Assembly: GCF_000251145.1 (NCBI RefSeq)
Contig: NZ_AIDW01000061.1
Coordinates: 1-63,453, forward strand
Source: Sphingomonas sp. PAMC 26621
Lineage (GTDB): Bacteria; Pseudomonadota; Alphaproteobacteria; Sphingomonadales; Sphingomonadaceae
Direction: 5' to 3'
DNA: 63,453 bases
Part shown: positions 8,074-16,589 of the stretch, piece after piece
Position numbering within the stretch: position 1 is the stretch's first letter
Layout of the letters: every line of letters starts with the position of its first letter
Notes under the pieces: generated by a model
What the model was told of the DNA's origin: nothing
Databases searched by the model: none
Seen by the model: the letters and a program-made list of their open reading frames with translations, nothing else
Made by a program: the position numbers and the translations under genes

Positions 8074-10620
8074 ATGGATATTAGTTTGAAGAACAATCGC
8101 CTGCTGTTTACCGTCGCGCCCCTGGCGTTGATGCTTCCTGCGTTCGCCCATGCAGCGCCTTCCGGTCCGGAAGCTGCGGTTGCCAAGCCGGGTGCGCTTG
8201 TCGCCCCCGTCGAGGAGGCACCGGCCAAAAAGGTTGCCGCCGAGGAGGTCTTCTCAACCGGCGTAGCCAAGGGTCGGGATCGGCTCGACAGCGCGACTTC
8301 GACAAGCGCGCTCAAGGCTGACGAGATCGAGAAGTACGGCGCTCGCTCGCTCGGCGAAGTGTTGCGCAACATTCCTGGTATCCGCGCCGAATATGCCGGC
8401 GGCGAAGGCAATGCGAGCTACTCGATCCGCGGCCTGCCGCTTGCCTCGACGGGGTCAAAATTCATGCAGCTCCAGGAAGACGGCATGCCCGTCCTCGAAT
8501 TTGGGGACATGCAGCTATTTACGAGCGACATGTTCATGCGCTTCGACCTTAACGTGGCGCAGGTCGAGGCCATTCGCGGCGGTTCGGCATCGACTTTCGC
8601 GTCGAATTCGCCGGGTGGCGTCATCAATCTTTTGTCCAGGACCGGCGATGTCGAGGGCGGGGCGGTTCAGACGACGCTTGGCCTCAACTATGGCGAGCAT
8701 CGCATCGACGCTGATTATGGCCACAAGCTCAGCGACACGCTACGCTTCCATGTCGGCGGTTTCTATCGGCAGGGCGAAGGCCCGCGCGATGTCGGCTATG
8801 ACGCCTACAAGGGCGGACAGATCAAATTCAACGTCACCAAGACGTTCCCCAACGGCCTAATCCGGGTCTATGGCAAGTATCTCGACGATCGAACCCCGTC
8901 CTATCAGCCGATACCGCTGAAGGTCAGCGGGACGAATGCCAGCCCGGTCTTTACCGATGTCCCGGGCATCGACATCAAAACTGGCTCGCTGCTTTCGCCC
9001 CACGTCGACACCGTCTTGACGCTGGATGGCTCCAACGCGATCAAGCGCGACAGCGCTCGCGATGGCCAGCACGCCGTCGTCAAGTCGGCCGGATTCGATG
9101 CCCAGTTCGATTTCGGTGGTTGGTCGTTCAGTGAGAAGTTCCGCTTCTCCGATATTACCGGCCGCAATATGCAGAACGTGCCGCTCGGTATTGCGCCGGC
9201 AACGGCGCTTCGCGGCGCTATCGGCGGTGCCGGGGCAACCCTGATCTATGCGACCGGACCGCTCACCGGGCAGGCAATTTCCAGCCCGTCGACCCTCAAC
9301 GGCAATGGCTTGCTGGCATCGTCGCTGTTCTTCGACAGCGTGGCCAACAGCTTGCAAAACGTCAGCAACGACATGCGTGTCAGCCGGGTCTGGAAGATCG
9401 GCAAGGGCGATCTGACGACGACGGCGGGCTTCTATAAATCATCGCAGAACTACGATATCGACGTGTCGATCCTCAATATCCTGTCCGATGTCCGCGGCGG
9501 CGGTGATGCCGCGCTGATTGACGTCACGACGGGTTCCGGCGTCAAGGCGACGCAGGATGGTTACATAAGCTTCGGGTATCTGGGCGGTCGCCTTCACCGG
9601 CAGTATCAAGTGAACTACGCAATCGATGCGCCTTATGGGTCGATCAACTACCATATCGGCAAATTGGCGGTCGGCGGGAGTCTGCGGTATGATAGCGGGC
9701 ATGTTAACGGCACCGTGTCCGGCTCCGAGCTTGGCGGCGGGCGCGTCGGTGTCGCAGCGGTGGATATCAATGGCGATGGCAAGATTTCTATCGCGGAGAG
9801 CAAGACCGCCGTCCTTCCGCTCGGCAATCCGGGCAAGGTCGACTACAACTATCATTATCTGAGCTATTCGGGCGGTGTGAATTTTCGCATCGCCGAGCCG
9901 CTGGCGGTGTTCGTCCGCCATAGCCGCGGTGCCCGCGCCGCTGCCGACCGGATATTGTTCACGCCAGCGATCAGCGCGGCGAGCGGCCTGCTGGTCGATC
10001 CCACCAGCGGCTTCGATACGGTCAAGCAGAGCGAACTCGGCCTCAAATTCCGCCAGTCGGGCGTGACGCTCAACATCACCGGATTCTCGGCGACGACAAG
10101 TGACCGCAACGCCCAGATCAACACCAGGTCCGATGGTTCGACCCAGATCGAGGACATCGTTCGCGGCTACAGCGCCAAGGGTGTCGAGATCGAGGCCGGC
10201 GTGCGGCGGGGCGTCTTCAGCGTCACGGCGGGCGGAACCTATACCAGCGCCAAGATCGCCAGCGACGCCAGCCATCCCGAGCTTATAGGCAATAAACCGC
10301 GACACCAGGCACGCTTCCTCTTCGAAGCCACGCCGCAGATCGACACCGAACATGTCACCGTCGGCGCCAATTTCATCGGCACGACGAGCAGCTTTGCTCA
10401 GGACGTCAACCAGCTCAAGCTGCCCGCATACACCTTGGTCAACGCCTTTCTGCAAGTCCGGCCAATCGCTCACGTTCAGCTGATGGTGAACGTCAACAAC
10501 CTGTTCGACAAGCTTGCCCTTGCCGAAATCACGCAAGGCACGATCCCCGCCAGTGGCATCGTGCTAGGGCGCGCCTACACCGGCCGCACCGTCTCTGCGA
10601 CAGCACGCTACTCGTTCTGA
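8074..10620 (+). CDS. TonB-dependent receptor with an EF-hand-like loop
   Basis: 848 aa from the ATG at 8074. The frame extends to 7963, but only the internal start gives a proper signal peptide (MDISLKNNRLLFTVAPLAL, then AFAHAAPS). Plug signatures follow: GARSLGEVLRNIPGIRAEYAG, YSIRGLPLAS, VEAIRGGSASTFASNSPGG. The barrel ends SATARYSF. Residues 564-575 read DINGDGKISIAE, a canonical 12-residue EF-hand calcium loop placed within the barrel, probably in an extracellular loop. The gene lies 30 to 50 bases before the chemoreceptor gene on the same strand, so the two may be co-transcribed. The substrate is unknown. Confidence 0.92.
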   Translation: MDISLKNNRLLFTVAPLALMLPAFAHAAPSGPEAAVAKPGALVAPVEEAPAKKVAAEEVFSTGVAKGRDRLDSATSTSALKADEIEKYGARSLGEVLRNIPGIRAEYAGGEGNASYSIRGLPLASTGSKFMQLQEDGMPVLEFGDMQLFTSDMFMRFDLNVAQVEAIRGGSASTFASNSPGGVINLLSRTGDVEGGAVQTTLGLNYGEHRIDADYGHKLSDTLRFHVGGFYRQGEGPRDVGYDAYKGGQIKFNVTKTFPNGLIRVYGKYLDDRTPSYQPIPLKVSGTNASPVFTDVPGIDIKTGSLLSPHVDTVLTLDGSNAIKRDSARDGQHAVVKSAGFDAQFDFGGWSFSEKFRFSDITGRNMQNVPLGIAPATALRGAIGGAGATLIYATGPLTGQAISSPSTLNGNGLLASSLFFDSVANSLQNVSNDMRVSRVWKIGKGDLTTTAGFYKSSQNYDIDVSILNILSDVRGGGDAALIDVTTGSGVKATQDGYISFGYLGGRLHRQYQVNYAIDAPYGSINYHIGKLAVGGSLRYDSGHVNGTVSGSELGGGRVGVAAVDINGDGKISIAESKTAVLPLGNPGKVDYNYHYLSYSGGVNFRIAEPLAVFVRHSRGARAAADRILFTPAISAASGLLVDPTSGFDTVKQSELGLKFRQSGVTLNITGFSATTSDRNAQINTRSDGSTQIEDIVRGYSAKGVEIEAGVRRGVFSVTAGGTYTSAKIASDASHPELIGNKPRHQARFLFEATPQIDTEHVTVGANFIGTTSSFAQDVNQLKLPAYTLVNAFLQVRPIAHVQLMVNVNNLFDKLALAEITQGTIPASGIVLGRAYTGRTVSATARYSF

Positions 10621-10671
10621 AGTGTCCGGCCAGCGCGTCTCCGCCCATGAATGTCGATTGAAAGAAGCGTG

Positions 10672-12519
10672 ATGTTCAAATCCATGAAGATCCCGAGAAA
10701 GCTGGCGCTCTCGTTTTTGATCATTTGCGTCTCGGCGGCGGCGATGATGGGGGTGTTCTTCACGAACATCACGGCAATCCGCAACGCATCCGACGGCAAC
10801 AATCTTAGCCAGGATATTCATGCCAAGACGCTAACGCTGGAAACCTCGCTGCTGCGCCAGAACAGTCAGATGCGCGGTTTTCTCGTTACAGCTGATCCGA
10901 CCTATCTTAAATCTTATACCGAAGCCCAAAGCGATTATGACGCTGCGTCGGGCGAGCTTGAAACGTTGCTGACCGAACCGTCGCTGCGTGCCGCGCTGCT
11001 CAAATCGCGCGCGGCGACGCTCGATTGGCGCAAGGCCTGGGGCGACCGCCTGATCGAGCGCGTCAAGGCAGGCCAACGCGAGAGCGCGGAGGCCGAGGTC
11101 CGCGCAGCTGGCAAGGCAGTGCTTACTAGTGCCGCCGTCCTGCCGCTGCGCGATATCCGCGACGCCGAAGTCGCGCTCATCGACAAGAACTCCGCCAGCC
11201 AGCAGGCTGCGATCGCGGCTGCGGTCACGGTGTTGATCATTGGCGGGATCGCGTTGATCGCGATCGCCGTTGCGCTCGCTTTCGTGCTCAGTCGATTGAT
11301 CGCCCAGCCGGTGTCGCGCCTGACTAAGACAATGGGCGATCTCGCCGCGGGCAAGAACCATCTCACGGTCCCCGATCTCGATCGCGGCGACGAAATCGGC
11401 AACATGGCACGTGCGGTTCTGATATTTCGCGATGCCGCCGTCGCCAAGGAAGCAGCGGACCGGGGTGCGGCACGGGCCGAGGCCGAGCAGCAGATGGTGG
11501 TCGATACCGTCTCGCTGCATCTGTCGAAGGTAGCCGAGGGTAATCTCACCGCCGAGATCACCCGTGACTTCCCCAGCACCTATGCCGCGGTAAAGACCAA
11601 TTTTAACGCGGCGGTGATCTCCTTGCGGGAGCTGATCTCTTCGGTGCGAGAGTCGACCGTATCGATCCGTACCGGGTCGGTCGAGATCGCCCAGGCATCG
11701 GAGGATCTGGCACGCCGGACCGAAAGCAACGCGTCGAATCTCGAAGAAACGTCGGCCGCCGTCATCCAGATGGACGGCCGCCTGAAGAATACCGCCGAAG
11801 CTGCCAACCGCACTGCCGAGCGCGCCAACGGCACGATGGCCACTGTGGCCGACGGACGCTCCACGGCGGACCAGGCGGTACAGGCGATGAGCCGGGTTTC
11901 CGATAGCGCCAAGGGGATCGACAGTGTGATCGAAGGACTCGACAAGATCGCGTTCCAGACCCGCGTGCTGGCGATGAACGCGGCGGTCGAGGCCGGGCGT
12001 GCGGGTGATGCCGGTCGGGGTTTCGCGGTCGTCGCCGATCTCGTTTCGGCGCTCGCGATGCGCGCCGAGGAGGAAGCGGGTCGCGCGCGCGATCAGTTGA
12101 GCGCGACCCAGACCGACATCGTCACCGCCGTCGAGGCGGTGCACAAGGTCGATGCCGCGTTGGCCGATATCACGACTGGCGTCAGCGACGTGAACCAGTT
12201 GCTTGGCGCGATCGCGACGGACAACCAAGCGCAGTCGAGTGCGATCACGCAAATCAGCGCGGCGATCTCGACGATGGACCAAGCCACCCAGCAAAATGCG
12301 GCGATGGTCGAGGAGACGTCGGCCGCGGCGCGCAACCTCGCTACCGAAGTCAATGGCTTGTCCGAACACGCTGCCAAGTTCAACGTCGGTGGTCCGGCGG
12401 GTGCTGCCCCCCGCTCGAGCCAGGCGCGCTTCTCCGGGCCGGTGAAGCAGCTTCCGGCTGCGGCGGTAGCCAGGCTGGTCCGTCCGGCGGCTGATGCGGA
12501 TGACTGGCAGTCCTTCTAG
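10672..12519 (+). CDS. Methyl-accepting chemotaxis protein
   Basis: About 615 aa. I prefer the ATG at 10672, after GAAAGAAG, over the one at 10651. Order: transmembrane helix 1 (about 10-32), a periplasmic four-helix CHASE3-like domain (about 35-165, with MRGFLVTADPTYL), transmembrane helix 2 (about 185-210), HAMP, then the cytoplasmic coiled-coil with hairpin tip (IAFQTRVLAMNAAVEAGRAG, GRGFAVVADLV). The usual ADEVR at the tip is ADLVS here. The C-terminus DDWQSF resembles the tail that tethers CheR in alphaproteobacterial receptors. It signals through CheW/CheA, which are not in the window. Confidence 0.93.
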   Translation: MFKSMKIPRKLALSFLIICVSAAAMMGVFFTNITAIRNASDGNNLSQDIHAKTLTLETSLLRQNSQMRGFLVTADPTYLKSYTEAQSDYDAASGELETLLTEPSLRAALLKSRAATLDWRKAWGDRLIERVKAGQRESAEAEVRAAGKAVLTSAAVLPLRDIRDAEVALIDKNSASQQAAIAAAVTVLIIGGIALIAIAVALAFVLSRLIAQPVSRLTKTMGDLAAGKNHLTVPDLDRGDEIGNMARAVLIFRDAAVAKEAADRGAARAEAEQQMVVDTVSLHLSKVAEGNLTAEITRDFPSTYAAVKTNFNAAVISLRELISSVRESTVSIRTGSVEIAQASEDLARRTESNASNLEETSAAVIQMDGRLKNTAEAANRTAERANGTMATVADGRSTADQAVQAMSRVSDSAKGIDSVIEGLDKIAFQTRVLAMNAAVEAGRAGDAGRGFAVVADLVSALAMRAEEEAGRARDQLSATQTDIVTAVEAVHKVDAALADITTGVSDVNQLLGAIATDNQAQSSAITQISAAISTMDQATQQNAAMVEETSAAARNLATEVNGLSEHAAKFNVGGPAGAAPRSSQARFSGPVKQLPAAAVARLVRPAADADDWQSF

Positions 12520-12573
12520 CCGCAGCAGGATGCCTTTGTTTCGACTGGACTGCAGCAGCGCTGGGAAAACGAT

Positions 12574-13614
12574 GTGAACATGGTTACGTGCGCGCCGGAA
12601 CGCGGAGAACTGTGGCGCCATGCCAAAGTGGCGCGTGCTTTGGGATCGCCGTTCGTGGCGGCAGTGCTTGAAGCCGGCGAGCGCCAGTTGGCGCGCGCAC
12701 CGCGCACAGCGGCGCTCATCCGCAACTGGCCCGGCGATACTAGTCAGGACGCGGTTGCGATGCGCTTCAACGCTGCGCTCCATTCGCTTGCCCGGCACGG
12801 GCGACTGCCGGCGCTCAGCGCACTTTACGCCAACCGGCATGAAGATTTTGACGGCGCGATTGGCGGCGCGATGTCGGAGCAGGACGACGTCATCGCGCTG
12901 TCGATGCGCGATGCGCCACAGACCAACGAAGTCGGCCGATCAGCGGCGATCGCCGCTGCCCTGATGGTTGCACGGCACCAGTTCGGCTTACCGTTCGAGC
13001 TGCTCGAGATCGGATCAAGCTGTGGGCTAAACCTCAATCTTGGCCATTATGAGTATGAACTGGGCGGCGTTTCTGCCGGAGTCATCGGCTCATCCGTACA
13101 GATTGCGCCGACATGGTCGGGCGGGAGCCCGCCTCGGGCACCGATCGAAGTCGTCGCTGCCCGGGGAACCGACCTCAATCCGCTCAACGCTGACGACCCG
13201 CGCACGCGGGATCGGTTGTTGTCCTATGTGTGGGCCGATCAACCGCATCGTGCGCGGCGACTGGAATCCGCCTTAGCGTTGGCGCTTCGCCATCCGCCGC
13301 ATATCGACCATGCGGATGCCGTCACCTGGCTTTCGGCAAGACTTAAAGACGTTCAAGCCGCGGGGCAGTGTCGTGTGATTTTCCACTCGATGGTGCTGCA
13401 ATATCTCACCGAGCACAACCGGCATACCATCACCAGTACGATCCGCCAAGCCGGTGCGCGTGCCACCGCCGGCAGGCCACTGGCGTGGATCAGCTTCGAA
13501 TGGACGGCAATACGCGACGAAGTGCAGTTATGCCTGACTTGCTGGCCCGGAGGCCAGACCTGCCTGTTAGCAACTTGTCACGCTTATGGCGAATGGATCG
13601 ACTGGCGAATGTGA
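12574..13614 (+). CDS. DUF2332-family protein
   Basis: 346 aa from GTG at 12574 (GGGAAAA six bases upstream; the ATG at 12580 is an alternative). It matches the DUF2332 pattern: ALGSPFVAAVLEAG near the N-terminus, a central QTNEVGRSAAI followed by LLEIGSSCGLNLN, and a late FHSMVLQYL. The EIGSSCGLNLN motif resembles a Rossmann-type nucleotide-binding turn seen in methyltransferase-like folds, but the family's activity is not established. It lies 54 bases after the chemoreceptor gene, though nothing indicates a shared role. Confidence 0.85.
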   Translation: MNMVTCAPERGELWRHAKVARALGSPFVAAVLEAGERQLARAPRTAALIRNWPGDTSQDAVAMRFNAALHSLARHGRLPALSALYANRHEDFDGAIGGAMSEQDDVIALSMRDAPQTNEVGRSAAIAAALMVARHQFGLPFELLEIGSSCGLNLNLGHYEYELGGVSAGVIGSSVQIAPTWSGGSPPRAPIEVVAARGTDLNPLNADDPRTRDRLLSYVWADQPHRARRLESALALALRHPPHIDHADAVTWLSARLKDVQAAGQCRVIFHSMVLQYLTEHNRHTITSTIRQAGARATAGRPLAWISFEWTAIRDEVQLCLTCWPGGQTCLLATCHAYGEWIDWRM

Positions 13615-13712
13615 AAAGCTAGTCATATCCACCAGGTTCGGAAATGGCGGTTTCGCCAGAGCGGCGACGTACGCACGTCCGAAACTCAGCATTTTCAGGA
13701 CAAAGCGGTCGT

Positions 13713-14152
13713 TCATGCACCGAATACCTGAACATGACCGAAGCGACGCCGCACCGTTCGAAGCAACGTATCCGTACTGACCGGCATCAGGAGGCGGCGC
13801 AGCAGGCTGGCCGCCGGCCGTCCACCCAGTGCGAGCCCAAGATGATGCACGATCGAATCCAGGCGGGTCGTCCGCCGGGCAAAGGCCGCAGTCACTTCCG
13901 GAGGGAAACGTTCAACGCAAATACGCGTGGCGCAGCAGGAGGTGGCGCAGCGAAACCGCCGGGCTGCGCGAGTGATCCGAACCGGGCGGCCATGAAAGGG
14001 CAAATCAGCGAGTGTACGATATAGCGGCTATGAACACATGTCGATGGACGGCAGCAGTTCGGGCAGATCGTGACCAACGATCGAGATCTCCCTGTGATCA
14101 ATATCTGCCCGGCCGCAAACTCAACTTTGTCGATCACTAACCCTGACCGCAT
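13713..14152 (-). pseudogene. N-terminal remnant of an ISL3-family transposase
   Basis: Read on the minus strand, one frame gives the ISL3 N-terminus (VIDKVEFAAGQILITGRSRS, CPNC...C zinc-type pair). A second frame, entered near 13950, continues with RRFRCATSCCATRICVERF and the HTH-like LRRLLMPVSTDTLLRTVRR. The catalytic half is absent. So the element is both frameshifted and truncated. The span 13615-13712 has no gene. Confidence 0.7.
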
Positions 14153-14183
14153 TCGGGTTATTAGCCCGAAAGGAGAAGGATGC

Positions 14184-15249
14184 TATTTCAAGGGCTTTGT
14201 TGCATAACGCCTCGAGAGCATAACCGCCCTTTTACTTAAAGATATTATGCGATGCGGACAGTGATCGGCGTTCCCATTTTGGAGAAGCGATTGAGGATTG
14301 CAGCACGGACTTTGAGCTCGGTGATCTGACGATCGAAGGTACGAGCCACAACGCGTTGGCTCAGAAGCTTGAAGCAGTGCATTTTGGTCTCGACCAGACT
14401 GCGGCGATGATAGCCGCTCCACTTCTTCCAGATCGCGCGGCCAAGGCGCTTTGTAGCGCGTAGCGCTTCATTGCCAGCATCGACGCCGGGACCGTCTTTC
14501 GTCCATGGTTGGCCGTTGCGACGGACCGGGATGACCGCCTCTGCACCACGTTCGGCAATGGCAGCATGGCACGCCCTGGTATCGTAAGCGCCGTCTCCGC
14601 CGACGCTGAGTATCTGCTCGTCCTGCGGGATCTGCGCCAGCAGATCGGGCAAGGTCGGCGCATCGCCGATGGCATTCGTCGTGACTTCGATGGCCCGGAT
14701 ATCCAGCGTTGCCGCGTCGATCCCCAGATGCACCTTGCGCCACTGGCGGCGGTAGGAGGCGCCATGCTTGCGTGTCTTCCACTCACCTTCACCCGTCATC
14801 TTAATGCCCGTGCTGTCGACCAGAAGGCGCAGGCCGCCTGAGCTGGGCCGCCCGCCAAGCTCGACGACCAACGTCTTCTGCCGTCGGCATAGCGTCGTAT
14901 AATCCGGCACCGGCCAGTCCAGCCCGGCAAGTTTGATCAGGCTCGCTACCAACCCTGTCACTTGCCGCAATGGCAGATTGAATAGCGATTTCAGCGTCAG
15001 GCAGAGCTCAATCGCGCTGTCCGAAAACCGCATCGGCCGACCAGGACGACCGCACGGCTTCGACAACCAGTGCATCTGCGGATCAAACCATATTTCCAGT
15101 GACCCGCGCCGCTTTAGCGCTGCATTATACTCCGGCCAGTTCGTCGTGCGATATTTCGGTGCGGCAGGTTTGGGCATCGCGCCCATCTATCTCGCTCGAT
15201 TCCCTTGGGGAATCCCCAGCGTCAGTTTTGCAACAAAGCCTATTTCAAG
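14184..15249. mobile_element. Intact IS903-like (IS5 family) insertion sequence with 9-bp target duplication
   Basis: The element spans 14193-15240. Its ends are inverted repeats beginning GGCTTTGTTGCA, identical for 12 bases, as in IS903-type elements. The flanks carry a perfect 9-bp direct duplication TATTTCAAG (14184-14192 and 15241-15249), the length this group makes. The perfect duplication indicates a recent insertion with no later rearrangement. It landed across the stop codon of the HTH regulator gene, but the duplicated bases preserve that stop. Confidence 0.95.
14245..15186 (-). CDS. IS903-like DDE transposase
   Basis: 313 aa, uninterrupted. The DDE residues can be placed in LLVDSTGIKM (first D), SVGGDGAYDTRACHAA (second D) and SLVETKMHCFKLL (E). 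The length is usual for the IS903 group and both terminal repeats are present, so the element should be mobile. Start could also be the second ATG at 15177. Confidence 0.93.
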   Translation of the reverse strand: MGAMPKPAAPKYRTTNWPEYNAALKRRGSLEIWFDPQMHWLSKPCGRPGRPMRFSDSAIELCLTLKSLFNLPLRQVTGLVASLIKLAGLDWPVPDYTTLCRRQKTLVVELGGRPSSGGLRLLVDSTGIKMTGEGEWKTRKHGASYRRQWRKVHLGIDAATLDIRAIEVTTNAIGDAPTLPDLLAQIPQDEQILSVGGDGAYDTRACHAAIAERGAEAVIPVRRNGQPWTKDGPGVDAGNEALRATKRLGRAIWKKWSGYHRRSLVETKMHCFKLLSQRVVARTFDRQITELKVRAAILNRFSKMGTPITVRIA

Positions 15250-16444
15250 GGTAAACTGCCTCAATAACGGCAACAACGTCGGCGGGGTCGAGTGCGTCCA
15301 AATCTAGTTCGAGATCTGGGGCGACGCTGTAGCCCTTGGTCGCGCCGGTGCGGTCGAAGGTCACCGAAACAAGGCGATACCCCTCTGCGGTACGGACCGC
15401 GGCGAGCCCTCCTACGGTCACTCGGTGATCGGGATCGGCGATGACGATCGCACTGGCGGGCAAGCCGGCACCCAGCGTCGCGCGGCACACGCGCAAAGCA
15501 AACGCGCGTGCTCCAGCGCGACGTGGCGCCTCGACCACGTCCTCAGTCGGCGTGAAGGCGATAATGCCGCCCGTAAACGGCGTGCCAAAAACGGTAAGCT
15601 CACGTAACGCAGCCTGTCCAGAAGAAGCCTGAAGCGACGGAGCGGCCTCGAGCGAGACCAATTCCGGCTGAGCTCCGCGCTTAGTCCCAGTGGGAGGGCC
15701 ACTTGCCCGTCGCGCTGGCCGCGTCGAAAGGGCCAGTTCCGCGGACAAAGCGGCAATGCGCTCCCGTGATCGCAGCGCACGCGTGTCCGGATCGGCGACT
15801 CGCCAAACAACGGCGTCGAGCTCGCCGCTTCGATAGCGATCCTGCACGATCTTGCGTAGCGCGCTTTCATCCGCGACGCCGAACAGCCGGCACACGGCCG
15901 CCGCCGTTGCATCATTCCAGCGATCGAATGTCTTGTGGGCATTCTCCAAGCGCGACAGAATCACGGGCGGCAGCGCATATTCTTGGTCGAGCGCCGCAAT
16001 TGTCAGCGTGGCATCGCCGTTGCGAAGCACCCGCAGTGCGGCCGCCAGCAGAATCGCGAAACGCTCCTCTTCCGCGGATACAGGGCGCCCGTCCTGAAAA
16101 GGTTGTGCCCAGCGCGCTATGTCGAACTCCGGGTCAGTGACGTCGGTCAGCAAGTCGGCCGGTGCTAAATCGAGCTCGCGCGCGATCCGCTTTATCTCGT
16201 CCGCTCGTGCGACAACTTCGCCGCGTTCGATTTTGGACAGGCGAATATAGGGGATGTCGGGCAAGCGCACGCTCAGTGCCATCAGTTTCTGCAACCCGCG
16301 ATGCCGGCGCTGCTCGCGTATGCGATTGGGAAATACGAACGTACGGTAGAGATCCGGGATCACCTCTGCCCGGGCTGGAAGATCGGCTATGCGCTTAGGC
16401 ATAGTCGTGAGCGATGGCATGCGCACCATAGGAACTTTCGTCAT
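15245..16444 (-). CDS. Double helix-turn-helix regulator with S24-like C-terminus
   Basis: 399 aa. An XRE-type HTH lies at about residues 45-100 (IREQRRHRGLQKLMALS...IPYIRLSKIERG in parts), and a second HTH-like unit at about 140-200 (AALDQEYALPPVILSRLENA). After a basic linker, the C-terminal 110 residues (FALRVCRATLGAGLPASAIV, then GGLAAVRTAEGYRLVSV) resemble the dimerisation domain of LexA/CI-type S24 proteins. I cannot see the nucleophilic Ser or the catalytic Lys, so self-cleavage is unlikely. It is next to the sigma factor gene and may control the flagellar island; that is inference. An IS903-like element sits on its stop codon. Confidence 0.7.
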   Translation of the reverse strand: MTKVPMVRMPSLTTMPKRIADLPARAEVIPDLYRTFVFPNRIREQRRHRGLQKLMALSVRLPDIPYIRLSKIERGEVVARADEIKRIARELDLAPADLLTDVTDPEFDIARWAQPFQDGRPVSAEEERFAILLAAALRVLRNGDATLTIAALDQEYALPPVILSRLENAHKTFDRWNDATAAAVCRLFGVADESALRKIVQDRYRSGELDAVVWRVADPDTRALRSRERIAALSAELALSTRPARRASGPPTGTKRGAQPELVSLEAAPSLQASSGQAALRELTVFGTPFTGGIIAFTPTEDVVEAPRRAGARAFALRVCRATLGAGLPASAIVIADPDHRVTVGGLAAVRTAEGYRLVSVTFDRTGATKGYSVAPDLELDLDALDPADVVAVIEAVYP

Positions 16445-16479
16445 CCGCGGGCGACGTGGTTCTGTTACCCGCCTTCAGC

Positions 16480-16487
16480 TATATAGG
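16480..16487 (-). promoter_or_regulatory. CCTATATA element upstream of the HTH regulator
   Basis: On the minus strand CCTATATA lies about 35 bases before the regulator ATG, where a -10 box would give a leader of roughly 30 bases. It resembles the CCTATAAT element before the flagellar operons. Confidence 0.35.
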
Positions 16488-16525
16488 ATGGCGGACAATG
16501 ACACAATTTTTCTTTAACGCGATTT

Positions 16526-16555
16526 TTCAACCGGCCGCCCGGGCGGCCGGTTGAA
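16526..16555. repeat. Perfect 30-bp GC-rich palindrome
   Basis: TTCAACCGGCCGCCC is followed immediately by its exact reverse complement, with no spacer. It lies between the 3' end of the sigma factor gene and the promoter region of the HTH regulator. Neither strand has a T tract after the stem in the direction needed for an intrinsic terminator. It could be a binding site or a cruciform. Confidence 0.8.
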
Positions 16556-16589
16556 CTAGCACAGTCTGTTCACTCGGGCGTCGCGCTTG

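Noticed and set aside
9439..10536. 365-residue minus-strand frame
   Set aside because: It mirrors the second TonB receptor and has no start site or recognised domain.
10831..12840. 669-residue open frame on the minus strand
   Set aside because: It lies wholly opposite the chemoreceptor gene, is rich in Arg and His as shadow frames are, and has no family match.
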